NCBI RefSeq assembly: GCF_037392515.1
Contig: NC_090291.1
Coordinates: forward strand, 19,384,001-19,448,000
Length of the DNA stretch: 64,000 nucleotides
Origin: Haliotis asinina
Taxonomy: Eukaryota; Mollusca; Gastropoda; Lepetellida; Haliotidae
Reading direction: 5' to 3'
Shown here one piece after another: positions 11,237-24,529 of the stretch. The notes beneath the pieces are model-generated. The model saw nothing but the letters and a program-made list of their open reading frames with translations, had not been told where the DNA came from and ran no database searches. Position 1 is the first letter of the stretch. The number at the start of each line of letters is the position of its first letter. The position numbers were made by a program, and so were the translations under genes.

Positions 11237-11744
11237 TGTTTAATGCTACCGGAATATTGCAGAGTGACGTTTTAAACAACACAGCATGATCTTCATCATC
11301 TGAACCACAGAGCACTCATCTATATATGTTTTATGCTGGACATTTTTGTTTTCAGCTTCACATTGAACATCAACATCACTGATGGGAAAACCACATGTTG
11401 ACCAAAAGGCGAATCCCTGTCACCTGACATGTTTTCTTTCTGGTCGTAGGTTCGAATCCAAATGATCAAAAGAGGTTTTCACCACCAAGGATTATCAACC
11501 CACAAAGTAGGTATGACCTTTGTAAACGTGTAACAATCTACACTCGTCAGATGAGAGCTAAAAGCATAACTTCGATTTATTATGAACAACTGACTGTTTC
11601 CGCGATTGATTCGTTAAGAGATAATGATTTGTACATATAGTCTTAGTGACAATGCGCCGATCAGTCGCCAAGTTCAAATCATACAATCCAGGAGTTCGTA
11701 AAGAATATTAACCCGTTCTGACGGTTTGTTTGTGTGTTTGTTTG

Positions 11745-11955
11745 TGGTTTAACGCCTCACTTAGCATATTCCATGTATAACGAAGGTCTGTGAATAAACG
11801 AGTCTGAACCAGACTGTTCAGTGATCAACATCATGAGCATCGATCTACGCAACTGGGATACGATGACATATGTCAACCAAGCCTGACCACCCTATGCCGT
11901 TAGTCGCCTCATACGACGGACATGGGTTCCTGAAAGCCCATTTCAACCACTGGTC
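11745..11955 (-). repeat. S2 SINE, diverged
   Basis: TTTAACGCCTCACTTAGC, CTGAACCAGACTG, GAGCATCGATCTACGCAACT and ACATGGGTTCCTGAAAGCCC follow the reverse S2 order. Confidence 0.7.
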
Positions 11956-12092
11956 CACACTCGGTTCAAGGGTCCACACTTAAACAACATACGCACATCT
12001 CGGATTTTCTTCAGAATATTGATGTAGTGATACTTAAGGTTGTTAGTACATAAACCTTTGGACACTCAAGTAAAGTTGATGTTCCTTACAAA

Positions 12093-12098
12093 TTTATT
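12093..12098 (-). terminator. Candidate polyadenylation signal of gene B
   Basis: AATAAA on the minus strand about 175 nt past the gene B stop. Confidence 0.45.
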
Positions 12099-12270
12099 TC
12101 TCAACATGAACACCCAGCACAAGACACGTAATAGCAATTGTTGTATGTACAGCATAAACGGCAAACGCAGATGCATTTAGATAAGAAAATATATTCTTAT
12201 GGGAGTGGTATTTCTGGTACGATCATAATCACATGCTTTCTGTGATGGAGCCCCGGCAGTCTTTCAACAT

Positions 12271-15200
12271 TTATAGGGTATCGCAAAAGGAAATGTTCTC
12301 CACACAGCGGTTTATCCAGTCCTTGTAGTTTGCTACCTCGGTGATGAAGATGGGTGGCTCGGGTGTCGTCACTCCTCCGTTGCTGACGAGGCAGTTGTTG
12401 GTGCTGATGATGCCTCTAAGCCACCACCTGTTGGACTTCTGGCATACCACAATACCGCCCCAGTCAAACTGAAACCGATTTTATATCATTTTATATTAGA
12501 ATATGGATAGTGAAACTGATGATCACTTTCCAAATGATAGCTAGGGTGTTTTATACATTCTAGAAAAGATGTCTTTGCATTAAGAAATTCTGCAACACCT
12601 TGAAGGGATACATCTTGCCTGTTCATAGGAAAACCATTACCTTTTCTTAACAAATAAACATTACAACACATGTTATTGTTCCCCAAAAATATATTTTACT
12701 CACATCCCTAGGTATGGATTTATTGTTAAGTAGCTGGGGTCAGTGTGTGTATATGCGCTGTCACACAGAGCATAATCTTATAACAAAAAATATATAAAAT
12801 CATAAAAATTCTTCTCCCCTTCCTCATTAGTATGAAAAACACTTAACACGTAAACTGCGTTTTTAAACTTTACAGTTATACTATAGATAAAAAGATAATA
12901 AGTTCAACGCAGAATTACTGGAACGTTACCCGAATTGTTGCAAATGTCTTTCGTTGTATGTCAAAAGTATGGAAGTAAAGTCTAGGTATGATTGATACCA
13001 AATGGAACCAAATGGTATCATTCATACCTAGATGATCATTCCAAGTTATCAACATATGTCTTTTTCACTTTTATGCTAACGCGAACATACATTTCATTTA
13101 AGAATGAACCTACCAGAAAAGTAATTCCTTTGTAATGAGATGTGTTCCTAGCTTATAGTCTGAAGGTACATCAACTGTACATACATTGAGTTAAGATGAG
13201 TTGAGCTGAGTTGGGTATTATGTCACACAATATATTGATCCCTACATCGATGTGATTGCCTTATGTTGTAATGTGAGTTTGGTTTTAATATTGTGTTTAG
13301 CCATATCCCAGCTATATCACGGCAGGGGACACCAGAAATAGGCTTCACACATTGTATCCATGTAAGGAATCAAACTCGGGTCTTCAGCGTGACATGTGAG
13401 CGATTTAACCACTTGGCTACCCCACCGCCCCTTATATTGTGATGTGTTTCTTTAAACCATTTCTTTAGTGCATACCCTGCAGGTTCGTTTTGAAAAGTGT
13501 TCATCATATCCATATATTCGTATGCTTTGAGGTGAAAGCGTTCGCTCGTCACGCCGAAGACGCGGGTTCGATTCCATACATAGGTACAATGTGTGAAGCC
13601 GGTGTCCTCCGCTGTTAAATTGCTAGAATATCGCTAAAAGTGGCGGAAAATCATACATGTTTTCCCTCATTTCATTAATACGTCAATCCAACGTACCAGA
13701 CAGGCTTGAACAGACGGGCTCTCGGTTCTGCCAATGAGGGTGCCAGCTGGGAGAGGGTTGTTAGGTGCTTGTCTTGCAATGGCTTCGGTCACCTGTCTGC
13801 TGAGGAGCTTGATGGGAGCTTGTTGGGGGATATTTGATGCTTCTGCATCGTTCGCTGTAACAGGAATTTGCAACTCAAGCGATGCTGGTTTTTAACAGTA
13901 AATTCTAACGTTTACTGCATATTCATAATAGCGGCGTATCGAAACCCAAAAAACAGTATTCCAGCCAGTGAGGTGCGTTTTTACCGATTATAGATAATCA
14001 TATGGCCACGTATATCACATGCATACGATGTCAAGCCATGACGCCTAAGCACATGGAAGGCACTTGGAACATGATCGGAAGACGTGAGAATCTGTGTTAA
14101 AGGCCACTAGCTACGGTAGGTCAGCTGTCCAATAGGGGGAGTTGACTAAGTCCCTGAACTTGTCACGTGCAATATTGAACATTACACTAATCGTGAGGGC
14201 ATGACCATTTATTGACCAAGTAATCACAAACGTTTATTCTTGGTCTATACTCCCTGGGTTCTTCGTTGTCAGTGCCTTTGCAATACTCCGTCAACAAGTT
14301 CCTGTGTGTGTCTCTTTCTTAGGAACCATTACCATAACTCAATAGCTCTTTGTATTTCTGTGATCAATTTATATTTTCGATTATTCCCCGGTTTTAGGGG
14401 GTGTGGAATTGATCAAATATTCTGCAAAATGATTTTGTTTCTCACTTCTGCGGTCTGTAAATACTTCAATCTGGATCAGATAACCCAGTGATCAACATCA
14501 TGAGTATCGGTCTTGGCAATGGAGATATGGCGACGAGTCTCAACCAAATCAGCTCGCCTGACTCCCCGATCTCATTCGTAGCTTCTTCCGACTAGCATGG
14601 GATGATGAAACCAAGTATAACCCGGATCTTCAAAGGTTTCTACAAACTGTCAACTGTTTCTACAAACGAGCATCAAATTGCTTAGCTGTAATTGCAAACA
14701 AATCCTTACGACTCTTAAGTCCAACTGAGGCCATGATGCACGTGTCATCTACTTCCGGTACGTCACATGTGCTTGTAGCTGCAGTACGCTGAGGTTCCAG
14801 ACAGGCCGGGTGTTTACAGTTGTTGTACTGGATGCGGGATCTCAGCTTGAAGATAGCAATGTTGTTGCCTGAAACAAAATACAAACAGAGACCTTGACAC
14901 TAATCTTCGAGAAGAATTTTGTTTTCACAGCATTCCAACATCTAGCTGACACCCAGTGAGTGAGTGAGTGAGTGAGAGAGTTTAATTTTATTCCAGTGGC
15001 AATACAAAAAGCGACAAAACCTGCTCTATCTGAAATAATAATTATGAAATGCTTTGTATGAATCCAACAAAATCATTAGTATATATGTATGAATTAAATA
15101 TGTCAAACACTGACGATGTGTGTTTTCGAAAATGTTATGAAACTTGTCACAAACGGACACAGAGACAAAATAGAATATTTACCTTAACCAATTTAAAAAA

Positions 15201-18200
15201 AACACAAAAAAACCAAAAACAAAAACCACAAGACAAACAAAAAGGTAAAAAACAACCTATGTCCATACCAACATCTGTATCAGGCATCATTCCGACAAAC
15301 TCTAAAATACCACATGTCTCTGATAGAGCTGTACAATGTTCAAAGGCCTTGACTACTGTATTCCTGGTCAACCAAATATTGTAAGTTTCTTCTGGTAGAA
15401 AGAGGTTGCTGAATGTTGAACCTCGAAGCGTTGTGGAATGTAGACAAAGTAATCCCCCAATATCTATTACAGTGAAAGAGCCACTAAATTGCTTGACGCC
15501 TGTGTTCTTACTTGTTGTGATGTTGTCATAGTCTTTGTGAATCCTCACATCTTCCAGTTCTATGACATCTTCGGGGCGGCCGTCATTACCAAAGTCTGTT
15601 ATTCTGGCATCAAAGTCTCCAACGACAACTCGTGTCGACTGACGTACAACTGCTGCACTTGGCCCGTACAATCTATGAAATACATTTCACCATTGTTATG
15701 ATCAATATATAACTTGCAGTTAATAAAAGACCTCTGGCTTTACCCATATAATATACGTAGTGATCTGTTTGATTGGCATGTTGGAGGCGAAATGATAAAG
15801 AATATGCTACTTTTAGGATAACAGCTCCCCTATTTTATCTTTCCTACTATCGTCGTTTACAGTGTTGTGTGTATGTGTGTATGCGTGAGGTGTGTATGGG
15901 TGTGAGAGGGGGGGGGGGTAATGGTCGGGTCGGGTGCAGGACCGGGAGATAAGGGGTGGGGGAGGTGTAGAATATATGTCAAACCGATAAATTTTGATGA
16001 CCTTCATATACATTTCAAGATCCTAAATAACATTAAATGTAGCTACTTACATGAACCTTCATGTCAACATTACGACTATGGTTGATGTGAACCTGACTAT
16101 GAGTAAACTCCTTGAACTTCGCTCAAAGTACACGAATCATAACGTACAACCAACAACCACCCTTTGCAAATATAACTATATAACGGATCTTTGTATAGAT
16201 CTGAGTTATGAAAGCATCTGACGCATGGAGAGTTTACAATGCTGTCAGGATATACTCCTAGTTCCTCCATATACATGTACACAGTGGCACAGCCTTCTCA
16301 TTAACGTTGTTTTTCGTCACATTTATAAGCATAAATATATCTTTAAATTGAATTTTCTAGTTTCACTAACCGCTTACTTGATTTTGGAACAATGTACCCT
16401 TTTAGCTGTATATCATCAATAACAAATCACAAAACGACGGCAGCTATTTGCAGCACGGTTTTTCCATTACTCTTTAAATACTTCCCCTACCTTCTTGAGA
16501 AATACCATAAAAATTAAGGTTAATTCGGATTCTACTCCGGACTGTACTACACGAACACAAGACGGTGTATTCGTATGCAGCTCTCTATGAATGTGAGTTC
16601 GAATCCCGATTCGTCTTGAACAATGGAAACTGTGTTCTTTTACAAGAAAAAGACACGTCGAAGTCTCACAAATGTGCACCTCCTGTGATTTTATGAGCAT
16701 GAGACATCAAAATAGTCTGTCCTCACTTCTATACACACAGAACACGTAATTATTACAAGACTGGTGCCGTTGGGTAGCCTAGTGGTTAAAGTATTTGTTC
16801 GTTATGTCTAGGGTCCGGGGTTGGTTCTACAAATGGATTTGTGAAAATGTTCTACTTACGGAGCCGCACACACAGCGGAGGTAAGAATGTACTGATCACT
16901 GATGATTGCTCCACCACAGATTGTGAGGTTGCCGAAGTTGAAGTCATTGCCAAAGTTGGAGTTGTAGTAGATCCTGATGCTGACTAGAGCAGTAAAGGGC
17001 CATGTGCACCTGTTTACGTTTTGACCACCCAAAATCCTTCCAGTCACGGCCTCCTCACCACAACGGTCTGTGGACATGGACACAAATACATGTACATATT
17101 CTCATGTAAAATACTTGTACAAATCTGTCAGTATATGTGGTGTATTTAGCTTATAGCAATGCCTGAAGATTAATCGAGGGGGTATCGACAAGATATTACC
17201 AAGACGTTTTCAGGGTAGAAACTTTATTTTGATTTCTTTTCATCAGGACTTTCTTACATTGTCATCATCCAGAGTGACAAATTTCTCCAAACATTTCTTG
17301 ACCTTGTGTAGACCGCTTAAATAGAACACCTAATTTCATGGAAAACCAACACTTCGCCACTTCAATGACTTCACTGGTATCGTCCATATATTGGCTCCTC
17401 TGTCAGGGACATGCGTTAGGTTTGAAAATTCCCTTTCCATCTCACAACAGTATCATAGGATGGGCAGTCTTCACCATAAACAGATTTCATCTTCTCTTGA
17501 TTCTGTCGGGCAGTACAACCCTTCAATTGCAAAAACTTGATAACACTGCATGACTCAATATTTTGCAAGCATAGGGTTATTCCTGTTTAGGGTCAACCAG
17601 AAGATTGAATAAAGTGAAAAGAGCAGTTTCCGGTCCATTAACTAGATAAGGATCACTGATGTTATCTTATAATTTTCAACATAATTTATCAATACATTCA
17701 TGGCGATAGTTAGAATTTTTCATATCCCCTCGTAAATCATACATAGAAGACAAATGTGTAATTAGATTTAAAACCAGTGTGTCTGGCATCAATTTGATTT
17801 TAAAAGTCTTCCTTTCTGATATCAACTAAATACTAGCAATAAAATCCGTGGTTTCTTACATCAATTGGACATGAAAAGCCAGAGTACCTTACATCCATTT
17901 GATATTAAACAACCATGGTTTGTGACATCAGTTGCCAGGAGCTCTGACATCACCTGAATATTCTGAATTGTCAACTGTCTTCATTAACACAACGTTATAG
18001 AGTGCATTAAGGTTATCTTTCACAACAAAACATTTATATGTTGTTCATTGTGATGACCAACTGATCAAATGCTTAAAGAATTAGTGTCTTCTTACTTATT
18101 GTTATCCGTCTGTTTTTCTTTCGGAACTGTTTAACATCTCTACAAAACATGTAAAATGAATATTCTAAAATGTCATTCAATTAGTTTGAAGTGTGAGATA

Positions 18201-18442
18201 GTCACAAATGAAAACCAAAATTATTGTAATTATTGTTTTCATCAATCAACAAAACAAAATGTTCTTACAAGGATATAGAGCTACATATTCATGACCACTC
18301 AGAGTATATTATTTTCATATTGCAAAACAACCTGCGAAATGTATTTTCAAGAGAGAAAATATCAAATATTGAACCCCAAACCTGGTAACTGAGCAGTTGC
18401 AATGCCGATGCAGACGGCGACAAAGCAGACGAGGCTGTGCAT
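12271..18442 (-). CDS. Gene B: secreted serine protease homolog (pseudoprotease), no N-terminal module
   Basis: Six exons: 18442-18382 signal peptide (MHSLVCFVAVCIGIATAQLP), 17067-16860, 15672-15512, 14868-14710, 13854-13697, 12468-12271. They join in phase to 314 aa and match gene A exons 4-8 in phase and nearly in length (208, 161, 159, 158 and 198 nt against 208, 161, 159, 161 and 204). The S1 domain starts at TGR-ILGG. Catalytic positions read LTSAVC (His57 to Val), SNNIAI (Asp102 to Asn) and FDWGGI (Ser195 to Trp). It shares with gene A the Trp at 195 and the Asn at 102, so these losses predate the A/B duplication. The prodomain Cys (DRCGEE), Cys42/58 and Asp194 are kept. The 1.3-kb first intron shows no module exon. 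Reading frames are clean, so this looks like a functional non-catalytic paralogue. Confidence 0.85.
12982..13031. repeat. Short hairpin
   Basis: CTAGGTATGATTGATACCA and TGGTATCATTCATACCTAG form a 19-bp stem with one mismatch around a 12-base loop. Lies in gene B intron 5. Could be a small foldback relic. Confidence 0.6.
13273..13431 (-). repeat. S1 SINE
   Basis: Reverse copy with tail GTGAGTTTGGTTTTAATATT, GGGGACACCAGAAATAGGCT and head CCACTTGGCTACCCCACC. Confidence 0.8.
13528..13653 (+). repeat. S1 SINE lacking its first bases
   Basis: Begins inside the tRNA-like head (AAAGCGTTCGCTCGTCACGC), B-box GGGTTCGATTCCA, tail TGCTAGAATATCGCTAAAAG. Faces away from the copy at 13273. Confidence 0.7.
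14450..14637 (-). repeat. S2 SINE, diverged, no tail
   Basis: GTCTGTAAATACTTCAATCT, CAGTGATCAACATCATGAG, GCCTGACTCCCCGATCTCAT and CCGGATCTTC follow the reverse S2 order. Confidence 0.65.
14956..14999 (-). repeat. Orphan SINE tail
   Basis: GTGAGTGAGTGAGTGAGTGA followed by GAGTTTAATTTTATTCCAG: only the shared S1/S2 terminus remains. Confidence 0.5.
15873..15962. repeat. GT/G-rich low-complexity tract
   Basis: TGTGTGTATGTGTGTATG leading into a run of ten G and GGGGTGGGGG. Lies in gene B intron 2. Confidence 0.7.
16762..16848 (+). repeat. S1 SINE head fragment next to gene B exon 2
   Basis: GTTGGGTAGCCTAGTGGTTA and GGGTCCGGGGTTGGTTCTAC are A- and B-box regions. The copy is truncated about 12 nt from the exon 2 donor (exon end 16860). 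Confidence 0.65.
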
Positions 18443-19086
18443 GACGTAGATCCTCTCCGTATCCCACGTTGATCTGTCGTGCAGCCTCTGAGTGAGACCA
18501 GAGAAGGATGGCCAATACTCAATGTGAAGATCACTAGAAGATGTACACACTACCCCACCTTACAATTAAACAAACCTAGTTCATTTGTTTGAACAGGAGA
18601 CAACCCGTGTTCGCGGTGACACTTCATTCCTCTGTGATGGCCCAATCTTCTCGTCTGTAGGCTGTTCACACACATTCACCTGGCTACGTTCGTGTGATAC
18701 CGTAACCTCATCAAGGTGTGAACAGACTTCGCAATGATGAAGGATGGACCGCTAATTGTTGTTTGACTTTGATTCCGCCGATAATGAGTGAATTAACCAG
18801 GTGTAAGGTGTATCTTTAGAAACTTTTTAACAAAGCCTGATTTTAATCAAAACATCTAGATGCTTTGCATAAACATAATTTGCATATATTGATGTACTGA
18901 ATCCCTATGAAACCGCGAAAACGTCCAAAAACTTTAAAGCTGTAGTTATGCAGGTCAAGGAAGTTGTGATGTAAAAGTATACAGTATCTGTGAAAATTGT
19001 ATGATTGTAACAGCTAACATTGACACGTACGATAACAAGCATGTAAGTCATAGTTACACATCAACAGGAACATGTTTTTAGTAACA

Positions 19087-19244
19087 GGCGAATAACCGGA
19101 TCGGATGATGAGTTTTGCCGATGTGGTTGACACATGGCATATTATTCCAGTTACGTAAATCGATGCTCATGATATTGATCACTTGAATGTCTGGCCCAGA
19201 CTCGAATATTTACAGACTGTTAAATATTGCGTGCGGCGTTAAAC
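19087..19244 (+). repeat. S2 SINE with GTTAAAC-type tail
   Basis: ATAACCGGATCGGATG, GTGGTTGACACATGGCAT, TCTGGCCCAGACTCG and the end GTGCGGCGTTAAACACC. Confidence 0.65.
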
Positions 19245-19648
19245 ACCAAAAACAAGAATGCATAAATCACTGCACAGCTCAGTTCAGGAATAATCGAGAT
19301 AGCGGTTGTGATCTGTAAGTACTGAGAGTTTTTTTGACTCTACAAGACTACGGCTCTACTCCGGTCCTCTAAGACCTCCAAATCGCTATGCAAAGTTCCC
19401 TCCCTTGCCTGCCCCAGAAACTTATGTTCTAGAGTTTCCGTTATCTAGGTTTGTTGGCTCCATACTTTGCCTCGTATATTTCACCAAGGCTTAAATGTCT
19501 AAGACGCACATCATTGGAAGCTTTCATCCCACATCAAACTGAATCTGATGATGATGATGATGGAATACTGTCCAGTCAACGACGGGTTGGTGGGAAAACC
19601 CACGTCATGTCTAAGGTTAGCATTCGATTGCCCACAAGAACAAAATGT

Positions 19649-19912
19649 GAGTGAGTATAGTTTTACGGCGCCCTTAGAAATTTACCAGCTATATATGGTT
19701 GCGGTCTGTAAAAAATGGAGTCTGGACCAGACAATCCAATGATCAACAACATGAGCATCGATATTCGCAATGGGGAACCGATGACTTGTGTCAACAGACT
19801 CAGCGAGCCTGACCACCCGATCCCGTTAGTCGCCTCTTACAACAAGCATAGTCGCCTTTAATGACAAGCATGGGTTGCTGAAGGCCTATTCTACCCCGGA
19901 CCTTTGCGGGTC
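19649..19912 (-). repeat. S2 SINE, near full length
   Basis: Tail GTGAGTATAGTTTTACGGCG at the left, GAGTCTGGACCAGACAATCC, CCGATCCCGTTAGTCGCC, and head GACCTTTGCGGGTC at the right. Confidence 0.8.
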
Positions 19913-20006
19913 TGAACAAAATGAGTAAAGCGCAATAATGATGTCACCCGAGAATGTTCCTAAACACTGCGTAAACTTCACACAGGAAGATATTAACCTA
20001 CCTAAC

Positions 20007-20155
20007 GGGGCGGCGGCGTAGCCCAGTAGTTAGAGCGCTCACTCACTCGCTCACTCGCTCTTCACGCCGAAGGCTCGGGTTTGATTCCCAACGTGGGCAA
20101 ATTGTATGAAGCCCATATTGCTGGAACATTGCGGCATAAAATTAAGCTCACTCAC
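20007..20155 (+). repeat. S1 SINE with CACTCG expansion in the head
   Basis: GGCGGCGTAGCCCAGTAGTT, then a local CACTCGCTCACTCGCTC expansion, B-box GGGTTTGATTCCC, tail TTGCTGGAACATTGCGGC. Confidence 0.75.
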
Positions 20156-20159
20156 TTAC

Positions 20160-21750
20160 TTAACCCATCTAACTCGCACCAATGTTCTTCTCCTACACAA
20201 TTATAACCAACCGTCTTGATCAAAGCACCCAAACACATCTTTATCACAAGTAAATGAAGCAATAAGAAGGCAATAGCACCAGTTATGACACTTGTGTCAA
20301 TATTTAATGGGGTATAATAGACAATATTTACATGTCTCCCAATGGCGAATGGGTCTGCCTTCAGGTGAAACTATCGGTGAACTGTAAACACAGAATACAA
20401 ATGCACCCCAGCGAGTAAACATTCGACCTTTGAAGCGATGCAGTTGTAGTCTCATCACTTGCGTAACTAATATATTATGGTTTACTAACGGACACTCCTG
20501 TTGAAGGAATAAGATGTTTTGTAGAAAGCAATTTGAATTTATTAATAACACTACGTGTGGTATTAATATTTTTACGTCTGCAAAGTCCCATGAAAATCTA
20601 AACTTTTGGAAGGAACACTGTTTTTAAAAGATGATTCATAACTTACTTTACATACATTTGAATTTATTTTGCATGTACAATATGCACATACCATTCAATA
20701 AAAGTAGGGGATTTTGGATTTACATGACTGATAAAATGCAATTGATGAAGCTATGGAGGTAATGAAGAGAAATTAAGGGAAAATTTATTCCATTCCCTTA
20801 GAAATGTTTCATCTGTGTAGATATATATTACTTTTTCTCATATGCATTCTCATTGGCTAGTGGTATGCTCGCTAAATGATATATCCCCTACTCGTTCAAT
20901 GGTATAATGCACAATAGTTATTGTTATTAAAAAGTGTACGCTTTGTCATTGCATATACAGACGAATAATATGAAAATGAAAATAAATCACACTAAAATAA
21001 CTAGAATAATCATACAAAGGAGTCGTTGTGATGGAAACATCAGAAGAAGCGTCAGTACGAAAAAAACATAATATTTTAGAATTCAAAGCTGGTCTATCTA
21101 AGCCATGGAGTGTTTAGTTTCAGACTTCCATGTGTATATGAATGGCTAGAGCCTATTTAAATAGCCTCTAAATGTATTCGTGCTGACATTACTTAGTTCT
21201 CCAACCTCTTATACACCTTAAAAGAAAACATATATGATGAAATCCTAGATTGAGAGCAATGCTTTTATTTTAAGAGCTGTCATCCATTCCACTTTAGCTA
21301 GCGCATCTAGTTTCAGCAAACAGGGTGGTGAATACTTCGGAACAACGGTTCGCAAATAAACTATTTTCTTGAGGGTACGTGGATAGATTTCAATTAATTT
21401 CAAGGACTTCTTGTTCCTGGTAAGACTTCCTTGTATACTGTAAAGATATTCGCGTGTGGCATATATACACATGGAATTTAACATGATAATGTCATAGATA
21501 ATTTAAAGAATTAACCCTTTCAGGGGTTGCGAACAATAAAATAAGGAGTGTACTCTTACAAATGTGTTGACAAGACATCCAATCATGACAATCTCGATGA
21601 AACACCAAATATAGAAGGGATGAAAATTAATACATTTCTATAACCATAAGAAATATCTACTGAAGACATTCAGTTGTAAGATTCTGACTATGTCACAAAC
21701 ATGTATTTATGAATTACAGGTATCAAATAATGATAAACCGGTGCTGGTAT
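20160..21750. other. AT-rich spacer, nothing recognised
   Basis: Part of the 9-kb spacer between genes B and C. Only short frames without codon-like character; no repeat family seen. Confidence 0.5.
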
Positions 21751-21758
21751 AAATGAGA

Positions 21759-21943
21759 GCATTTCTGTTCGTATGCCCACAGAAACGCACGAGCGAGCGG
21801 GTACGAATCGTTTGTCACTGTAGGTCTTTATTCATCAGTAACGGTATGAAACAGATAAGAGTATTTGTAGATAAAGAGATACAATTAAACGTCTTGATTT
21901 GTCCATCTGAGCTGACATTTCTATTCATATGCCCAAAGAAACA
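21759..21943 (+). repeat. Two-copy direct repeat
   Basis: CATTTCTGTTCGTATGCCC at 21759 recurs as CATTTCTATTCATATGCCC at 21917, each followed by a run ending in AGAAAC. The offset is 158 bp. Confidence 0.5.
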
Positions 21944-22548
21944 GATAAGCAGGACGAAGTGCGCAACTGATGGCCATGGAATGTCTCTTTGTCTCAAATA
22001 GAAAAGAAAAATGTATGTCTCACAAACTGACAAATTGCGCAAGCATACTCAAAACCATGTATCGTGTTCCAGAGGAATGTGAAACATGTTACAGGGAAAG
22101 TGTGACTGAATATTAGAAATATATGAACTAATACTGAGACATCTATCCTTAATGTCCTCAAAGTGATAGTTAAAGACGCCTCTTATAGAAACACAGCAAT
22201 GACATTAAACAACACTAACAACAGCATCTAATAGTACAACTGACACAAGTGACATTGAAAAACGGGATCTCATTTTAGGGAAGCTTTCTTTTTATTATCA
22301 AAAATTGTTTTTATTTAGACTACTTATACAACAAACAAAAACTTGATTGGAAATATGAATACGTTACATCCTACCCGATACCAATATATAGAAGACAGCT
22401 GTAAGTACAGCATAATGTGGACACGATGAACTATGCGCACATTTCAGAGCAAGTACCATGATAAAGTTCCTGAAAAAATGTTGGGTAACATACCTAGGTA
22501 TGACAATCTAACCTCTCAATATTACACAAGGAGTACGGTTCATTTAAC

Positions 22549-22623
<75 letters not shown>

Positions 22624-22630
22624 AACTAAC
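22549..22630. repeat. (CTAA)n microsatellite
   Basis: About 19 CTAA units with one interruption at the right end. Confidence 0.95.
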
Positions 22631-22931
22631 AACATATCTGCTCCAAGAAACTACGTCAATAACTAAAAGAAAAATATGATAATGCATACTTACATGTTCA
22701 TTTGGATCTATTATATGACATTCTCTTGGGATGTGAAAAAATGTAAAAAAGGTACAAAAATGTGGAAAATGTTTGAAAACTGTACATTACATTACAGTCG
22801 GCTGTTTTATATCAGAAGGCGTTCATGTAAAAGACTTGATATGGTTTCTTTCTGGAAACAAAATTTTGTTCGTAGAATTATGTTTTGTTTTGGGTTCCAC
22901 GTGAAGCGTGAAGGCGTAAGTAATGTGGAGG

Positions 22932-23037
22932 AGTGAGTGAGTATCGATTTGTTCCTCTTTTGGCAATGTTCCAGCAACATCTCGTGGGGACTCGAACCTG
23001 GACAGACGCTTTAATCATCACGCTACCCCACCTCTCC
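22932..23037 (-). repeat. S1 SINE, internally deleted
   Basis: Tail GAGTGAGTGAGTATCG, TTGGCAATGTTCCAGCAAC, GACTCGAACCTGG (B-box complement) and CACGCTACCCCACC. The central body is missing. Confidence 0.65.
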
Positions 23038-23614
23038 TAATGATGGAAGAAGAAGCGAATTGTGAGAACGACAGAACTCAGGTTATAAGACTTTCAACAA
23101 AAAGGTCACGAACCTTTGTGATATACCCAAATTCAACATGCAATGAACACTCTATGTTTGTCTGGTCGGGCAGAATGTTATACATGGGTTACCTCCCTTT
23201 CACTGTTATTTGAACTGTCAAACGTAATTTGCGTCTCGTTGATGTGACCATTTTCATGACAGACATTTTTGTTTGAGGACATACCGATATACTCATGTTG
23301 TTTGATATGTTTTATAATGTAAACATTATGTGGTCATGAGTATACATGCTATTCATCATTGTTCCAATCCTTGTCAGACGGTTCAGTGACAATCGTTGAA
23401 CAAGACAGCTGTAGTTACTTACGCCCAGTCACTTCGGTAGAATTTTAACATGGATGTCAATAATATTCTGTCCATTATTAAGTGTGTTATTACCTCTACA
23501 TGTATTCTCTCCATCAGAGCACGGGAAGTGTTAATAACATACAAAGTTACTGTAGTTGTTACACCACAATTACTTTCATGTCCTCCTTCATATAATGGTA
23601 AGATTTGGAAGTTT

Positions 23615-23960
23615 ATCCATTGTCACACAAAAATCTCAACACACCACCTCCACTCCACTGTACAATAATATTTCTACTATGTTATTGGCATGCGTTTGTG
23701 AATCAGAATGAAATATATGCATCCCGTGTTTACAAAATTGATACCACCTATTACAAGTAAATGAGTAGACAAGTCATCTATTCATCCACTGCAACACAAA
23801 AAATCTCAACACACCAGGTCCATTGTACAATAATATTTCTACTATGTTACTGGCATGCGTTTGTGAATCACAATAAATTGCATGCATCGTGTGTTTGAAA
23901 AACTGACACCACGTATTACAAGCACACAAGTAGGTGAGTCACCTGTTCATCTGGGAGAAC
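23615..23960 (+). repeat. Tandem dimer, 170-bp unit
   Basis: AAATCTCAACACACCA, GTACAATAATATTTCTACT and GGCATGCGTTTGTGAATCA each occur twice at a constant 170-bp offset. Diverged by scattered substitutions. Confidence 0.75.
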
Positions 23961-24529
23961 ATAAGATGAAATGTGATCAACAGCAAACCAGAACATTGCA
24001 TACGACTTAATATTCGTCACTGATGTATTAAATTTGTACGTTTGTCCACATGTCTCTCATACGCATACTCATAGTGCGACGGTGAGCAACAACGAAACAA
24101 AAATAATCAAAAGTTTTGAGATCTTTCACGAAGTCTGCAGCGTTAACGTTGTGACATAGGTGCAATAATGTTTGAGCCCTAGCATTATGACGTAAACCTT
24201 AAACGATTGTAAACGTTGGAACAGGTGTCGAAATAATAATTATAGGTCAAAGTCACCCCTCTTGTGATTGTCACGATACACATTTATATTTAGACATGAA
24301 TATGACAGTGACGAAGCAGTTTCGCAGGTTTATTCCAATGTGGGATGGTAAGGACGATGATAGTAAACTGGCTATATGACCGCAACTGTTTAGTATGAAA
24401 CATCTTAATCTGATGTCAAACAGAGTACACAATCATCGCAGCCTCTGGCACAGAAAATAGGATGAAAGATGGCGGAGTTACATTCATGTAGCAAGAACCT
24501 AATGTACATGTGTATAGGTATATTTACAT

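Larger units (their letters stand above)
9581..12092. other. Spacer between genes A and B, repeat-rich
   Basis: Upstream of gene A and downstream of gene B. It holds the S1 and S2 copies listed separately. No exon-like frames with splice signals and no recognisable gene. Confidence 0.5.

Noticed and set aside
15147-15384. Extension of gene B exon 3 downstream into Lys/Phe-rich sequence
   Set aside because: A good donor (GTAAGA) at 15511 and the phase match to the next exon show that this is intron read-through.
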